This document shows, in pieces, positions 26,616 to 36,222 of a stretch of DNA of 64,000 nt. The notes under the pieces were generated by a model. It worked only from the letters and a program-made list of their open reading frames with translations, ran no database searches and was not told the origin of the DNA. The stretch covers positions 186,001 through 250,000 of the forward strand of contig NZ_JACYHF010000007.1 of the NCBI RefSeq assembly GCF_016482685.1, in the 5' to 3' direction. The number at the start of each line of letters is the position of its first letter. The stretch's first letter is position 1. This stretch comes from Streptomyces sp. DSM 110735. Its GTDB lineage: Bacteria; Actinomycetota; Actinomycetes; Streptomycetales; Streptomycetaceae. The position numbers and the translations under genes were made by a program.

Positions 26616-28796
26616 TCAGCTCTTGGACGGGCTGGGCGAGATCGTCGCGCCCTTCTTCAGGAAGCCCATGTCCTCGTAGACCGGGGTGCGGAAGCCGAAG
26701 GCGCCCGCGTTGACCAGGTTCTTCCGGGCGCCGACGAGCTGGGGGCGCTGGTAGAGGGGGATGGAGCCCGCGGTCGCCCAGATGCGGGAGTCCGCCTTGC
26801 GGATGAGGTCGCGCGCCTGGTCGGTGTCGAGGGTGGCGGCAGCCTGGTCGAAGAGCTGGTCGACCTGGTCGGTGCCGAGGCGGGTGTAGTTCTGCTCGAT
26901 GTTCACCGAGCCGTCGGCCGCCGCGGCGGGCTTGGCGTAGATCGGGCGGGCGTCGGTCGCCGGGAAGGCGGTGCCGGGCCAGGAGTACAGGGCGAGGTCG
27001 AAGTCGCCGGCCGCGATGTGGTCCTTGAAGTAGCTGTCGTCCGGGACCTTGGTGATCGTGGTGCGGATGCCGACCTTCTCCAGCATCGCGGTGATCTTCC
27101 GGGCGACGGCGTCCAGGGTCTGCGAGCCCGCGCCCGAGGGGAGCACGAAGCGCAGGTTGAGCGCCTGGCCGTCCTTGGCGAGCGGACCGGTGACGGCGCC
27201 CGCCGGGGCAGCGGTGCCCTTCGGGGCGTAGGCACCCGGCGCGCCGCCCTGCCCGGAGTACTGCTTGCCGTCCTGGGCGAGGTCCCGGCCGCCGTCCTCG
27301 TGACCGTTCTTGCCGTCGGACCCCTTGCCGTCCGACTTTCCGGGGTGCTTGTTGTCCTCGCCGACGATGTACTCGCCGTCCTTGCCGCCCTCGGACTCGT
27401 CCTCGCCCGCCTTGGTCGCCTCGGGTCCGGCCGCCTTGTCCGGCTTCTGCTGCTTGACCGGACCGCCCGGCACCCAGCCCGCCTCCGAGAGCAGCGCCTG
27501 CGCCTCCTTGGTGTCCTGGCCGCCGAGGGCGTCGCTGCCGTCGGCGTAGTCCGGCTGCCCGGCGAGCGCGAGGTGGCTGCCGACCGGTACGGCGGGCAGA
27601 CCGAGCGGGGTGAGGACGAGCTTGGCCAGCTCGGTGCGGTCCAGCGCGCGCGCCACGGCACGGCGGACCCGCTCGTCGGAGAGGAGCCCGCTCGCGCCGT
27701 TCATGGCGAGCTGGGTGTAGGCGGGCTCCAGGGACTTGCGGACGTCGTAGGAGCGCAGCGCCTCCTGCTCGTCCAGGTACCGGGTGATCGCCTTGCGCAG
27801 CGTCTTCTGTCCCGCGTGGACCTTCTCGGACTCCAGACCGTGGGCGAGCGCCCAGGATCGGAGCTTCTTCGCCGAGGTCTTGCCGCCGCCCTGGAGCGGG
27901 CTGCCCGCGCCGTTGCCGCCGCTGGCGGAGCCGATCCGCTGGGCGTCGGAGGCGTCGATGTCCGCGAGGTCCACGGTGCCGTCGGCCAGCGCGGTGGTGC
28001 GGTCGGAGCGGGGCACCGCGTGCAGCACGATCTGGTCGAGCTTGGCGGGCTCGCCCCACCAGCGCGGGTTGCGGGTGAGGACGACGTCCTTGGCGGCGGT
28101 GTCGACCTTGCCGACCTTGAAGGGACCCGCGGTGGTCTTGAGCTGGCGGCGCGCGCCGTCGTTGAAGGCGTCCGGGGTGCCCATGACGTCCTTCGGGTAC
28201 AGCGGGGAGAACAGCGACTTCCAGTCCGCGTAGGGACGCGAGAAGGTGACCCGGACCTGGAGGTCGCTGGCACCGCGCTCGATCTTCTCGATGCGGTCGT
28301 ACCCGGCGTTGCGGGCGGTCCAGAAGGCGGTGTTCTTGCCGGACAGGGCGCGCCACTGGGCGACGAAGTCGGCGGCGCCGATCTCCCGCCCGTCGCTCCA
28401 GACCGCCTGCTGGTTCAGCTTGTACAGCACGACCTGGCGGGGCTCGGTCTCGATGACCTTCGCCGACTCCAGGTAGGCGGGGTTCGCCTCCGGGGCGCCG
28501 TTGGCGTCGAGGCGGAACATCGACGGCAGGACGGCCTGGGCGACCCGGGTGGTGCCCGTGTCGGCGTCGGCCTGGTAGGCGTTCAGGGTCTCCGGCACCG
28601 CGTCCACGGCCCACTTCAGGGTGCCGCCCTCGGCGACCTGGGTGCGGGCGGCGAGGGCGATGTCCTGCGGTGCCAGGGGGCGGTCGGCCTTGTCGTCCGA
28701 GCCGCACCCCGACAGGAGGGGTACCGCGAGGGCGCCCGCGGTGAGGAAGGCGGCCGCGCGCATGACCGCGCGCAGACCGACGCCGTCGTGGGACAT
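26616..28796 (-). CDS. LpqW-like ABC transporter family substrate-binding lipoprotein
   Basis: A 726-residue SBP_bac_5-related lipoprotein with lipobox LLSGC (Cys31). ATG 28796 is preceded by GGAGGTAG. Binding-protein landmarks are GGTLKWAVDAVPETLNAYQ and QAVWSDGREIGAADFVAQW. Residues about 443-525 form a hydrophilic low-complexity insert rich in Lys, Asp, Gly and Glu. No permease or ATPase genes accompany it. Orphan binding proteins beside typA include mycobacterial LpqW, which regulates mannoside/lipoglycan synthesis rather than transport. The same role in Streptomyces is speculative. Confidence 0.88.
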   Translation of the reverse strand: MSHDGVGLRAVMRAAAFLTAGALAVPLLSGCGSDDKADRPLAPQDIALAARTQVAEGGTLKWAVDAVPETLNAYQADADTGTTRVAQAVLPSMFRLDANGAPEANPAYLESAKVIETEPRQVVLYKLNQQAVWSDGREIGAADFVAQWRALSGKNTAFWTARNAGYDRIEKIERGASDLQVRVTFSRPYADWKSLFSPLYPKDVMGTPDAFNDGARRQLKTTAGPFKVGKVDTAAKDVVLTRNPRWWGEPAKLDQIVLHAVPRSDRTTALADGTVDLADIDASDAQRIGSASGGNGAGSPLQGGGKTSAKKLRSWALAHGLESEKVHAGQKTLRKAITRYLDEQEALRSYDVRKSLEPAYTQLAMNGASGLLSDERVRRAVARALDRTELAKLVLTPLGLPAVPVGSHLALAGQPDYADGSDALGGQDTKEAQALLSEAGWVPGGPVKQQKPDKAAGPEATKAGEDESEGGKDGEYIVGEDNKHPGKSDGKGSDGKNGHEDGGRDLAQDGKQYSGQGGAPGAYAPKGTAAPAGAVTGPLAKDGQALNLRFVLPSGAGSQTLDAVARKITAMLEKVGIRTTITKVPDDSYFKDHIAAGDFDLALYSWPGTAFPATDARPIYAKPAAAADGSVNIEQNYTRLGTDQVDQLFDQAAATLDTDQARDLIRKADSRIWATAGSIPLYQRPQLVGARKNLVNAGAFGFRTPVYEDMGFLKKGATISPSPSKS

Positions 28797-29034
28797 CTGT
28801 GCTACCTCCGGGAAGCCGCGGACGTGAGGATCACTTTTGGCGGTATATGGAGCTGATCAGATCTATGGCCCCACTGAAAACGACCTTGTCGTTTGAACGG
28901 CGGCGACACGGCGGGGCGGTACGACAAGCCCACCCGTGCGGCGCAACCAGCACCGGCGCGCGGGCGTGCGCCGCCGGAAATCACCGCCGCCCGCCCACTC
29001 GCGGCGCCGCCCGGGCGCCCATACGCTCCGAAAT

Positions 29035-30600
29035 GTGACCAGCACCCTGGGCCGCCCCCGGCATGCCACGGCGCACATACGCCTGCGTGTGGCACACGCC
29101 CTGGCGGGCGGGACGGCGGCGGCGGTCTGGCTCCTCCTCCCGGCCACGGCCCACGCCCCAGGACATCCGGTCGCGGTCCCCGCCGCGGTGTCCCCGACCG
29201 CGGGGTCCGCGCCCGTGGTGTCCGCGCCCGCTTCCGCCCCTGTGGTCGCCGCGTCCTACGGCACCGCCCGCACCGCCGCCGCTCCCGACAGCGCCGAGCA
29301 GGACGGTTCCGCCGTCGACCTCGCCCTGCCGCTCGTCGTGGCCGTCGCCGCCGTGGTGGTCGCCGGATACGGCTATGTACGGCGCACCCGGCGGGTGCGG
29401 ACCCGGACGACCCCGGCGGTGCCGCCGTCGGCGCCGCCCGCGCCGAGCACCGGCGAGGCGGAGCGGCGGGCGCGGGAGGCGCTGGTGCGCGCCGACGACT
29501 GCGTGCGCGCCTCGGCGGAGGAGCTGTCGTACGTCGCGGAGCCGGAGGGCGGACCGGCGCGCGAGGCGCTGCGCGCCGCCGAGGCGGAGCTGGCGTCCGC
29601 CTTCGCGATCTTCCGGCGCTGTACTGAGGGCGTCCCCGAGGACGCGCACGCCCGGCGCCAGGCTCTGGTCGGCGTGGTCGGCCGGTGCGAGGAGGCGGGC
29701 GGTCGCCTGGACATGGCAGCCGCCGCCCTGGACCAACTGCGGGGGCTGCGGGCGGGGGTGGGTCCGGCGCTCGGGGTCGCGGAGCGCCGCTTCCGCGAGC
29801 TGACCGCGCGTGCGGCGGGCGCGCAGGGCACAGTGGCGGCGCTGCGGGAGCGGTACGGCGTACGGGCCGACGAGTACACCGAAGTGGCCCTGGACCGGCT
29901 GGTGTTCGCGACCGCCCGGCTCAACGAGACCCGGCGCGCCGCAGATTCGGGCGATGCCCTTAGGGCAGCCCGCCAACTCCGCGCCGCCGAGGGCGCGATA
30001 GCCCAGGCGGGCGTCCAGGTCGACGGCGTGGAACGGCTCGCGTCCCAACTGGACGCGGCGGCGGCGCTGATCCCCCTCGCGCTCGCCGCCGCCGAGGAGG
30101 ACCCGGCGGCGCCCGCCCGCGCGGCGGAGGTGCTGACCGCCGTACGCGAGACCCCGCAGCCGTACGACCCGCTGGACGCGCTGCGCCGGATCACGGCGGC
30201 GGTGCGGCGCCCGGGGGAAGAGCGGGCGGAGGTGCTGTACGAGGCGGCGCGCCTGGTGGCCGAGGCAGCCGTCGAGGAGGCGGCGGACTACCTCGCCGCG
30301 CGCCGGGGTGCGGTCGGCGCCGACGCCCGCACCCTGCTCGCGGCGGCGCGGCAGGCGCTCGCGGCGACGGACCGGCGCGCCGAGTACGACGCCGAGGCGG
30401 ACGTCCTGGCCCGGCGCGCGCGGGAGTCCGCCGAGGACGACGTGCGCGCGTACGCCTCCCCCTACGCCGAGGAGCCCGGGCATCCCGCCGGGCTCGCCGG
30501 TGCCGTGCTCGGCGGGGTGCTGCTCGGCGAGGAGCCGGACGGCGGACCGCCGGTGAGCTACGGCGGTCCCGGGACCCGGGACCGCCGACGGCTGTCCTGA
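29035..30600 (+). CDS. Secreted/membrane-anchored helical protein of unknown function
   Basis: A 521-residue Ala/Arg-rich protein. GTG 29035 is chosen because a signal peptide follows (RVAHALAGGTAAAVWLLLPATAHA); the frame is open upstream to 28936. A second hydrophobic helix (VDLALPLVVAVAAVVVAGYGYV, about 99-120) is followed by a basic patch, then about 350 residues of predicted alpha-helix/coiled coil (repeated AL, AE and AR heptad-like runs). This suggests an extracytoplasmic N-terminus, one transmembrane span and a large cytoplasmic helical domain. I do not recognise the family. Its stop lies 43 bp from the convergent PP2C gene. Confidence 0.75.
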   Translation: MTSTLGRPRHATAHIRLRVAHALAGGTAAAVWLLLPATAHAPGHPVAVPAAVSPTAGSAPVVSAPASAPVVAASYGTARTAAAPDSAEQDGSAVDLALPLVVAVAAVVVAGYGYVRRTRRVRTRTTPAVPPSAPPAPSTGEAERRAREALVRADDCVRASAEELSYVAEPEGGPAREALRAAEAELASAFAIFRRCTEGVPEDAHARRQALVGVVGRCEEAGGRLDMAAAALDQLRGLRAGVGPALGVAERRFRELTARAAGAQGTVAALRERYGVRADEYTEVALDRLVFATARLNETRRAADSGDALRAARQLRAAEGAIAQAGVQVDGVERLASQLDAAAALIPLALAAAEEDPAAPARAAEVLTAVRETPQPYDPLDALRRITAAVRRPGEERAEVLYEAARLVAEAAVEEAADYLAARRGAVGADARTLLAAARQALAATDRRAEYDAEADVLARRARESAEDDVRAYASPYAEEPGHPAGLAGAVLGGVLLGEEPDGGPPVSYGGPGTRDRRRLS

Positions 30601-30643
30601 CCGTCCTGTCCGCCCTGGTCCGGTTCCAGGTCCGGGTCCGGGG

Positions 30644-33241
30644 TCAGAACAGGCTCAGCAGTGCCTCCGCCGGGTCCGTCAGCGTGTGCTCGGCGCCGGG
30701 CAGCGGGAGTTCGAACCACACCGTCTTGCCGCGCGGGGTGCGGCGCGAGCCCCAGGCCGCGCTGAGCAGTCCGACCAACTGCAGTCCCCGCCCGCCCTCG
30801 TCGGTGTCGCGGGCGCGCCTGCGGCGGGGCTGGACGAGTCCCGCGTCCCACACCTCGCAGACCAGGGTGCGGTCGAGCAGCAGCCGTAGTCTGATCTCGC
30901 CCTCGCCGTACCGCAGGGCGTTGGTGACCAGCTCGCTGACCAGCAGTTCCGTGGTGTCGACCAGGGGCTCCAGGTCCCAGGCGAGCAACTGGGTGCGGGC
31001 GTACTCGCGGGCGCGGCCCACGCTGCGCGGTTCGCGCGGCAGGGTCCAGTCGCCGACCGAGTCGGCGGGCAGTCCCTGGACGCGGGCCATGAGGAGGGCG
31101 ATGTCGTCCTCGCCGTGCCGGGTGTGCAGGCTGCTCAGGACGTGGTCGCACACGTCCTCCAGGGGCTGGGCAGGATCGGTGAGCGCGCTCACGAACGCCT
31201 GCAGTCCCTCGTCCAGCGGGTGGTCGCGGGACTCGACCAGTCCGTCGGTGTAGAGCGCGAGCAGGGCGCCCTCGGGGAGTTCGACCTCGACCTCCTCGAA
31301 CGGCTCGCCGCCCACGCCCAGCGGCATCCCGGGCGGCACGTCGAGCATCAGCGCGGACTCGCCGGGTTCCACCAGGACCGGGGGCAGATGGCCGGCGTTG
31401 GCGAAGGTGCAGCGCCGGGTGACGGAGTCGTAGACCGCGTAGATACAGGTGGCGAGGTAGACCTCGCACAGGTCGGCGTCGCGCGGCTGGCGGGCGGCGC
31501 GGGTGGCCTGCTGGACGTTGCCCGAGGTGCCGAGTCCGCGGGCGATCTCGTCCAACGCCGAGAGGACCTCGGCGGGTTCGAGGTCGAGCAGCGCCAGGGT
31601 GCGTACGGCGGTGCGCAGTTCGCCCATCGCGACGGCGGCGCGCAGTCCGCGTCCCATCACGTCGCCGACCACCAACGCGGTGCGGTGGCCGGGCAGTTCG
31701 ATGACGTCGAACCAGTCGCCGCCGACCTCGGTTGCCGCGTTGCCGGGCAGATAGCGGCAGGCGATGTCCAGCCCGGACGCCTCGGGGTCGTCGGGCGGGA
31801 GCAGGGACCGCTGGAGTATCAGGGCGCGTTCGTGCTCGCGGCGGTACAGGCGCGCATTGTCCATGCAGACGGCGGCGCGCGCGGCGAGTTCGACGGCGAG
31901 GTCACGGTCGCGGTCCCCGAAGGGTTCGCTGCCCTTGGTGCGGGCGAACTGCACGATGCCCACCACGGTGTCGTGCGCGACCATCGGCACGGCCAGCGTG
32001 GACTGCACGAGCCCGCCCTCCTCGGCGGGCACGCGCTGCGGGCGCGCGGTGCGCAGGGCGTCCGCGCAGGCGGAGTTGAACGGGAAGCGGTGGACCGAGC
32101 CGACCTCGACCGGTTCGCCGGAGTCGCCGAACGGCACGTCGGAGACGGCGCTGGCGAAGGCGACCCGGCGCAGCTCGGCACTCCCGTCGGCCAGACCCGG
32201 CGGGTTCTCGTCGCCGGTGAGCAGCCCCTGGCAGAGGTCGACGGTGGCCAGGTCGCAGAAGCCGGGGACGACCACGTCGAGCAGTTCGCGCGCGGTGGTC
32301 TCCAGGTCGAGGCTGTTGCCGATGCGGGCGCCTGCCTCGTTGAGCAGGGCGAGGTTGCGCCGGGCGGCGGCGGCTTCGCGGGCGGCGGCGCGGCGGGCGG
32401 TGATGTCGGTGCCGAGCCAGGCGATGCCGATGGGGCGTCCGCTGCCGCTGTAGACGCGGTAGAGGTTGATCGACCAGTGCCGCCGCTCGTCGGAGCCGGG
32501 CACGAAGCCGGTGACGTGCATGTCGGTGATGGAGTCGCCCGTCTCCATCACGCGGCGCAGGGTGGCGGCGACCCGGTCCGCCTCGGCGCGCGGGAGGTAG
32601 TCGTGCACTCCCTTGCCCCGGTGGTCGTCGGGCGTCCCGCCGAAGATGGACGCGAACCGCATGTTGGCCCGGCGGACCGTCAGATCGTCGTCGATCAGCA
32701 GGAAGCCGAAGGGAGATTGGCCGAATATCGCCTGCGAGGCGGCGAGATCGGTCTCGATGCTGCGCAGGGTGCGGATGTCCACGACGATGCAGACGGCGGC
32801 GTTCTCTCCGTCGGCGGTCTTCGTGGGCATGACGTAGACCTCGGCCAGCCCCTCCTCGCCGCGCGTGCCGTCGTCCCGGTCCGGCATCCGGAAGGGGACC
32901 ACGCCGGTCCACTCCCGTCCGTCCAGGATCTCGGCCATCTTGCGGTGCCCGCGCGCGTGCAGGTCGGGGTCGACGAACGCCTCGATGGGGTCCGTGCCGA
33001 CGGCGCGTTCGGCGGGGACGCCCAGGAGTTGCTCGGCGCGCAGGCTCCACTGCTCGACCAGTCCGCCGGGGCCGATGGAGAAGGACGCCACCTTGATGTA
33101 CTCGTAGATGGAGCCGGGCGGGCTGCTCTGCCACAGGTCGGCGGACGGTGTCTCACCGCGCGCGGCGGCAGCCGCGACCTCACTCCTGGCGCCGTCCGAC
33201 GGGTCCTCGGACTCCGTGGCCTTCGCTGGTATCTCGCTCAC
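30644..33241 (-). CDS. PAS-PAS-GAF-PP2C (SpoIIE)-HATPase_c signalling protein
   Basis: An 865-residue multidomain regulator from GTG 33241 (GGAGGGG site). In order it has PAS 1 (about 50-160), PAS 2 (170-285), GAF (300-465), a SpoIIE/PP2C phosphatase (490-700; metal motifs GGDWFDV at 507-513 and GDVMGRG at 526-532) and a C-terminal HATPase_c domain (715-855; LLVSELVTNALRYG and DEGGRGLQLVG). Such proteins can both dephosphorylate anti-anti-sigma factors and bind sigma or anti-sigma partners, coupling a small-molecule or redox signal to sigma-factor activity. It is cytoplasmic, with no transmembrane helix. The input signal is unknown. Confidence 0.93.
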   Translation of the reverse strand: MSEIPAKATESEDPSDGARSEVAAAAARGETPSADLWQSSPPGSIYEYIKVASFSIGPGGLVEQWSLRAEQLLGVPAERAVGTDPIEAFVDPDLHARGHRKMAEILDGREWTGVVPFRMPDRDDGTRGEEGLAEVYVMPTKTADGENAAVCIVVDIRTLRSIETDLAASQAIFGQSPFGFLLIDDDLTVRRANMRFASIFGGTPDDHRGKGVHDYLPRAEADRVAATLRRVMETGDSITDMHVTGFVPGSDERRHWSINLYRVYSGSGRPIGIAWLGTDITARRAAAREAAAARRNLALLNEAGARIGNSLDLETTARELLDVVVPGFCDLATVDLCQGLLTGDENPPGLADGSAELRRVAFASAVSDVPFGDSGEPVEVGSVHRFPFNSACADALRTARPQRVPAEEGGLVQSTLAVPMVAHDTVVGIVQFARTKGSEPFGDRDRDLAVELAARAAVCMDNARLYRREHERALILQRSLLPPDDPEASGLDIACRYLPGNAATEVGGDWFDVIELPGHRTALVVGDVMGRGLRAAVAMGELRTAVRTLALLDLEPAEVLSALDEIARGLGTSGNVQQATRAARQPRDADLCEVYLATCIYAVYDSVTRRCTFANAGHLPPVLVEPGESALMLDVPPGMPLGVGGEPFEEVEVELPEGALLALYTDGLVESRDHPLDEGLQAFVSALTDPAQPLEDVCDHVLSSLHTRHGEDDIALLMARVQGLPADSVGDWTLPREPRSVGRAREYARTQLLAWDLEPLVDTTELLVSELVTNALRYGEGEIRLRLLLDRTLVCEVWDAGLVQPRRRRARDTDEGGRGLQLVGLLSAAWGSRRTPRGKTVWFELPLPGAEHTLTDPAEALLSLF

Positions 33242-33311
33242 GCGAACCGTCCCCTCCAGCTCACCGCGTCCGGCACCGGTCACCGGGGGCGGCTGCCCGC
33301 AGTATCCAGCA

Positions 33312-33325
33312 CTACGGCGCCGTAG
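33312..33325. promoter_or_regulatory. Perfect 14-bp palindrome upstream of the PP2C gene
   Basis: CTACGGCGCCGTAG is a perfect inverted repeat located about 70 bp upstream of the PP2C-protein start. It is a plausible operator for a dimeric regulator. No particular protein is suggested by the sequence. Confidence 0.4.
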
Positions 33326-33491
33326 GACACGGTGTTCACGATCACAGCTCGGTGCGGGTGAGTTCCGGACCGCGCCGCGACAACACTTCCACTCTTCTAA
33401 CCAGGGAACACGTCCTCGAATCACCCACACGGGCAAGCGTCGTCGGCGGGGTGTGCGGCGCCACCGGCGCACGGCGCGACGCGCCCCCGGT

Positions 33492-33890
33492 TCACCCCGG
33501 CACCGTGAGTTCGAACCACACGGTCTTGCCGGTCTCACCAGGACGGGTGCCCCAGCGGTGCGAGGCGCCCGCGACCAGTTGCAGTCCGCGCCCGCTCTCG
33601 TCCTCGGGGCGGGCGATCCGCTCGCGCGGCGGGTCGGGCAGCGGGTCGGAGACCTCGACCAGGAGGGAGCCGTCCAGTCCGGAGGGGCGCACCAGGCGGA
33701 CGCCGATGGGGCCGGTGGCGTGCCGCAGGGAGTTGGTGACCAGCTCGCTGACCAGCAGGGCTGTCAGCTCGGCGAGGCTGTCCAGGTCCCAGTGGCGCAA
33801 CTGGCCGCGGACGGCGGCGCGGGCGGCGCGCACCGCGCCCGGCTCCGCTGCGAACGTCCACTCGGCGCGGTCGCCTCCGGTGTCGATCAC
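33492..33890 (-). CDS. ATP-binding protein, HATPase_c (RsbW-like)
   Basis: A 132-residue single-domain GHKL protein from GTG 33890 (GGAAGTG site). The N-box is LLVSELVTNSLRHA, the G1 region LVEVSDPLPDPP and the G2 region DESGRGLQLVAGASHRWG. It strongly resembles the C-terminal HATPase domain of the adjacent PP2C protein, down to the ending GKTVWFEL. One may therefore have arisen from the other by duplication, and the two could act on shared partners. Likely role: anti-sigma or serine kinase-like partner switch. Confidence 0.9.
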   Translation of the reverse strand: MIDTGGDRAEWTFAAEPGAVRAARAAVRGQLRHWDLDSLAELTALLVSELVTNSLRHATGPIGVRLVRPSGLDGSLLVEVSDPLPDPPRERIARPEDESGRGLQLVAGASHRWGTRPGETGKTVWFELTVPG

Positions 33891-34015
33891 GGATCACTTC
33901 CCAGGCCGGCGAGCCCACCCATGCCCGTTTTCATGGGGTTAAGGGCGATATACCCGGATTCCGGGAGGTGGTACCGCAGGAGCGGGCGCACTGTGGCACG
34001 AACGGCGTATCCGGT

Positions 34016-34039
34016 GCGGGGCGCACGCCGGCGCCCCGC
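34016..34039 (-). terminator. Terminator after NUDIX gene
   Basis: An 8-bp perfect GC stem (gcggggcg at 34016-34023 with cgccccgc at 34032-34039) and an 8-nt loop, 6 bp beyond the NUDIX stop on the minus strand. Confidence 0.6.
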
Positions 34040-34045
34040 TCCCCC

Positions 34046-34480
<435 letters not shown>

Positions 34481-34556
34481 GAGGGGGAGCCTACGGGAGC
34501 GCGTCCGGGGTCGATCGCGGGAGCGCGACCGGCGCCCGAGCGCCTCCGCCGCGGGG

Positions 34557-34748
34557 TCAGTTGCGCGTGGACTCGCCGTTGCGCTCGATGTGCTCGACCC
34601 AGTAGAGCTGCCTGTGCCCGTGACCGTCGAGGCTGTCGGCGATCCGCTCCGCCTCGGCCCGTGTGGCGTACCGGCCCACCCGGTAGGTGTTGCCGTTGTC
34701 GTCCTGCCGTATCACGATCCAGGGCAGGACGAGCGCACCCTCATTCAT
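34557..34748 (-). CDS. Small SPOR-like domain protein
   Basis: A 63-residue protein from ATG 34748 (MNEGALVLPWIVIRQDDN). The sequence VGRYATRAEAERIADSLDGHGHRQLYWVEHI resembles a single minimal SPOR repeat, and similar short proteins are common in Streptomyces. SPOR domains usually bind denuded peptidoglycan outside the cell, but this protein lacks a signal peptide, so it may be cytoplasmic with another role. An upstream in-frame start (34772) would add only eight residues. Confidence 0.75.
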   Translation of the reverse strand: MNEGALVLPWIVIRQDDNGNTYRVGRYATRAEAERIADSLDGHGHRQLYWVEHIERNGESTRN

Positions 34749-35086
34749 CGCCCCCACCGTTCCTCTTCGCACCGCCCCACCCGCTTCCGGTCCCGGGCCG
34801 CCGACGCACCCCGCCTAAGGAAACCGCAATACGCATATGCCCGAGCGTACGCCCAACCTTCACCCTGCGAATACGGCTTTTCACGAAGAGGTACGCAACC
34901 GGCCAGAACGTAAGGGGGCGCGCACGGACGAACGCGCCCGGTCGACGCGGAGGTGCCGCAACACGGAGGGTAGACGAACAGACCTTCGATCACCTGGGAA
35001 AACGGCCGGATCGCGGCGCACGCGAGGAGACGCGACACGGGGCCGGCCGACGGGGACCGGTCCCCGGGGGGCGCATCGAGTGTGCG
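34749..35086. other. Intergenic region between SPOR-like and GntR genes
   Basis: About 340 bp with no supportable gene. It includes a moderately AT-richer stretch around 34815-34910, probably the promoter of the downstream minus-strand genes. No clear hairpin, repeat or RNA gene was recognised. Confidence 0.5.
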
Positions 35087-35839
35087 CTACCTCACGGGGA
35101 GGTGGTACGCCACCTGGTACCGATCGGCCGGAATCACCACGTCGGCCGTCTCCACCGGACGACCCGAGGCGTAGTACGTCCGCTGCACGACGAGGACCAC
35201 ATGGCCGGGCACGCCGCCGAGCAGTTGCAGCTCCTCGGCGAGACCGGGGCGGGCGCCGACCTCCTCGGTGACGTTGTCCACGATGACGTCGATGGCGCGC
35301 ATCCGCTCGACCACGCCCATCCCGCCGAGGGGACCCTCCTCGGGCAGCATCACCGGGGTGCGCCCCGTGACGGCGAGCGGCTCCCAGGAGGTGGAGAGCA
35401 TCATCGCCTCCCCCGCCTCCCGGAACAGGTACTTGGTGCGCATGACCCGCTCGCCGCACGGGATGCCGAGCCGCTCGGCGACGACCGCGTCGGCCTCGGC
35501 CTGCTCGCTGCTCGACTCCCAGGTGCCGCGCGCCGCCGCGTCCGCCTGCTCCTGCCGGAAGGGCGTGGCGCCGCCCGCCGGGCGGTACCCCGAGCGGGAC
35601 ACGCGCCGGGGCACCGGCCGCTCGCGCACATAGGTGCCCGACCCGGAGCGGCCCTCGACGAGCCCCTCGGCCATGAGCACCTTGCGGGCCTCCAGGGCGA
35701 CCGTGTCGGAGACGCCGTACTCCTCGCGGATGCGGGCCTGTGACGGGAGGCGGGTGTGGGGCGGCAGTGAACCGTCGACGATCTTCTTGCGGAGATCTCC
35801 CGCGACGCGCAGGTACGCCGGCTGTTCACCGAAAGTCAC
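35087..35839 (-). CDS. GntR-family regulator with UTRA domain (HutC subfamily)
   Basis: A 250-residue repressor-type regulator. GTG 35839 is preceded by GGGAG. It has an N-terminal winged helix (about 5-75, ending GLVEGRSGSGTYV) and a C-terminal UTRA ligand-binding domain (about 95-240). HutC/UTRA regulators bind small molecules and often control transport, catabolism or conjugative-plasmid genes (KorSA and TraR are examples in Streptomyces). No obvious target operon lies next to it. The palindromic site at 35878-35896 suggests autoregulation, perhaps together with the divergent serpin gene. Confidence 0.9.
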   Translation of the reverse strand: MTFGEQPAYLRVAGDLRKKIVDGSLPPHTRLPSQARIREEYGVSDTVALEARKVLMAEGLVEGRSGSGTYVRERPVPRRVSRSGYRPAGGATPFRQEQADAAARGTWESSSEQAEADAVVAERLGIPCGERVMRTKYLFREAGEAMMLSTSWEPLAVTGRTPVMLPEEGPLGGMGVVERMRAIDVIVDNVTEEVGARPGLAEELQLLGGVPGHVVLVVQRTYYASGRPVETADVVIPADRYQVAYHLPVR

Positions 35840-36222
35840 TGGCCGCTCCCATCAGGTTGTACAGACAGCAACAGCCTGGCAACCCTGGGTTGTGCCATGC
35901 AAGCAAAGGCCAGAGAATCACTCGAAGTGATGACATGGAGCCGGGGAGAGCCACACCCAGGGGCTTTCCCGCCGAGGTCCCCGCTATGACTCCCCGCTCC
36001 GGCGACGATCACACCTGCGGAGCGGTGTCCGGCTTCCGCGCGGGGCGGCGTCGGGGTGTGCACGGCGGGTGTCCGGGCGGGCGCAAGCGGACGTACCGGA
36101 CTCCGGTCCGGGGAACAGACCGGACAGGTACGGTGCTCCTGGGGCGGACCGCCCCGCAACGCGACGGCGAGGACCCTGACCGGCAGGGGCGGAGTGGGGG
36201 CACGGCAGTGGGCGGAGCGGCA
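35840..36222. other. Divergent region between GntR regulator and serpin
   Basis: About 380 bp. It contains the candidate GntR operator (35878-35896) and a GC-rich run of repeated gcggag/gtgggg motifs before the serpin start. The serpin frame stays open through the whole stretch, but the residues are Arg/Gly-rich without family similarity, so I treat it as non-coding. Confidence 0.5.
35878..35896. promoter_or_regulatory. Candidate GntR operator (inverted repeat)
   Basis: The sequence GGCAACCCTGGGTTGTGCC is an imperfect inverted repeat centred on AACCCtGGGTT, about 40 bp upstream of the GntR-family start. A second gttgt/acaac-type half-site occurs at 35855-35871. HutC-type regulators commonly bind such sites in their own promoters. 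Confidence 0.5.

Noticed and set aside
35740..36222. Upstream extension of the serpin frame by about 160 codons.
   Set aside because: It crosses the GntR promoter and start and has no family match or signal peptide.
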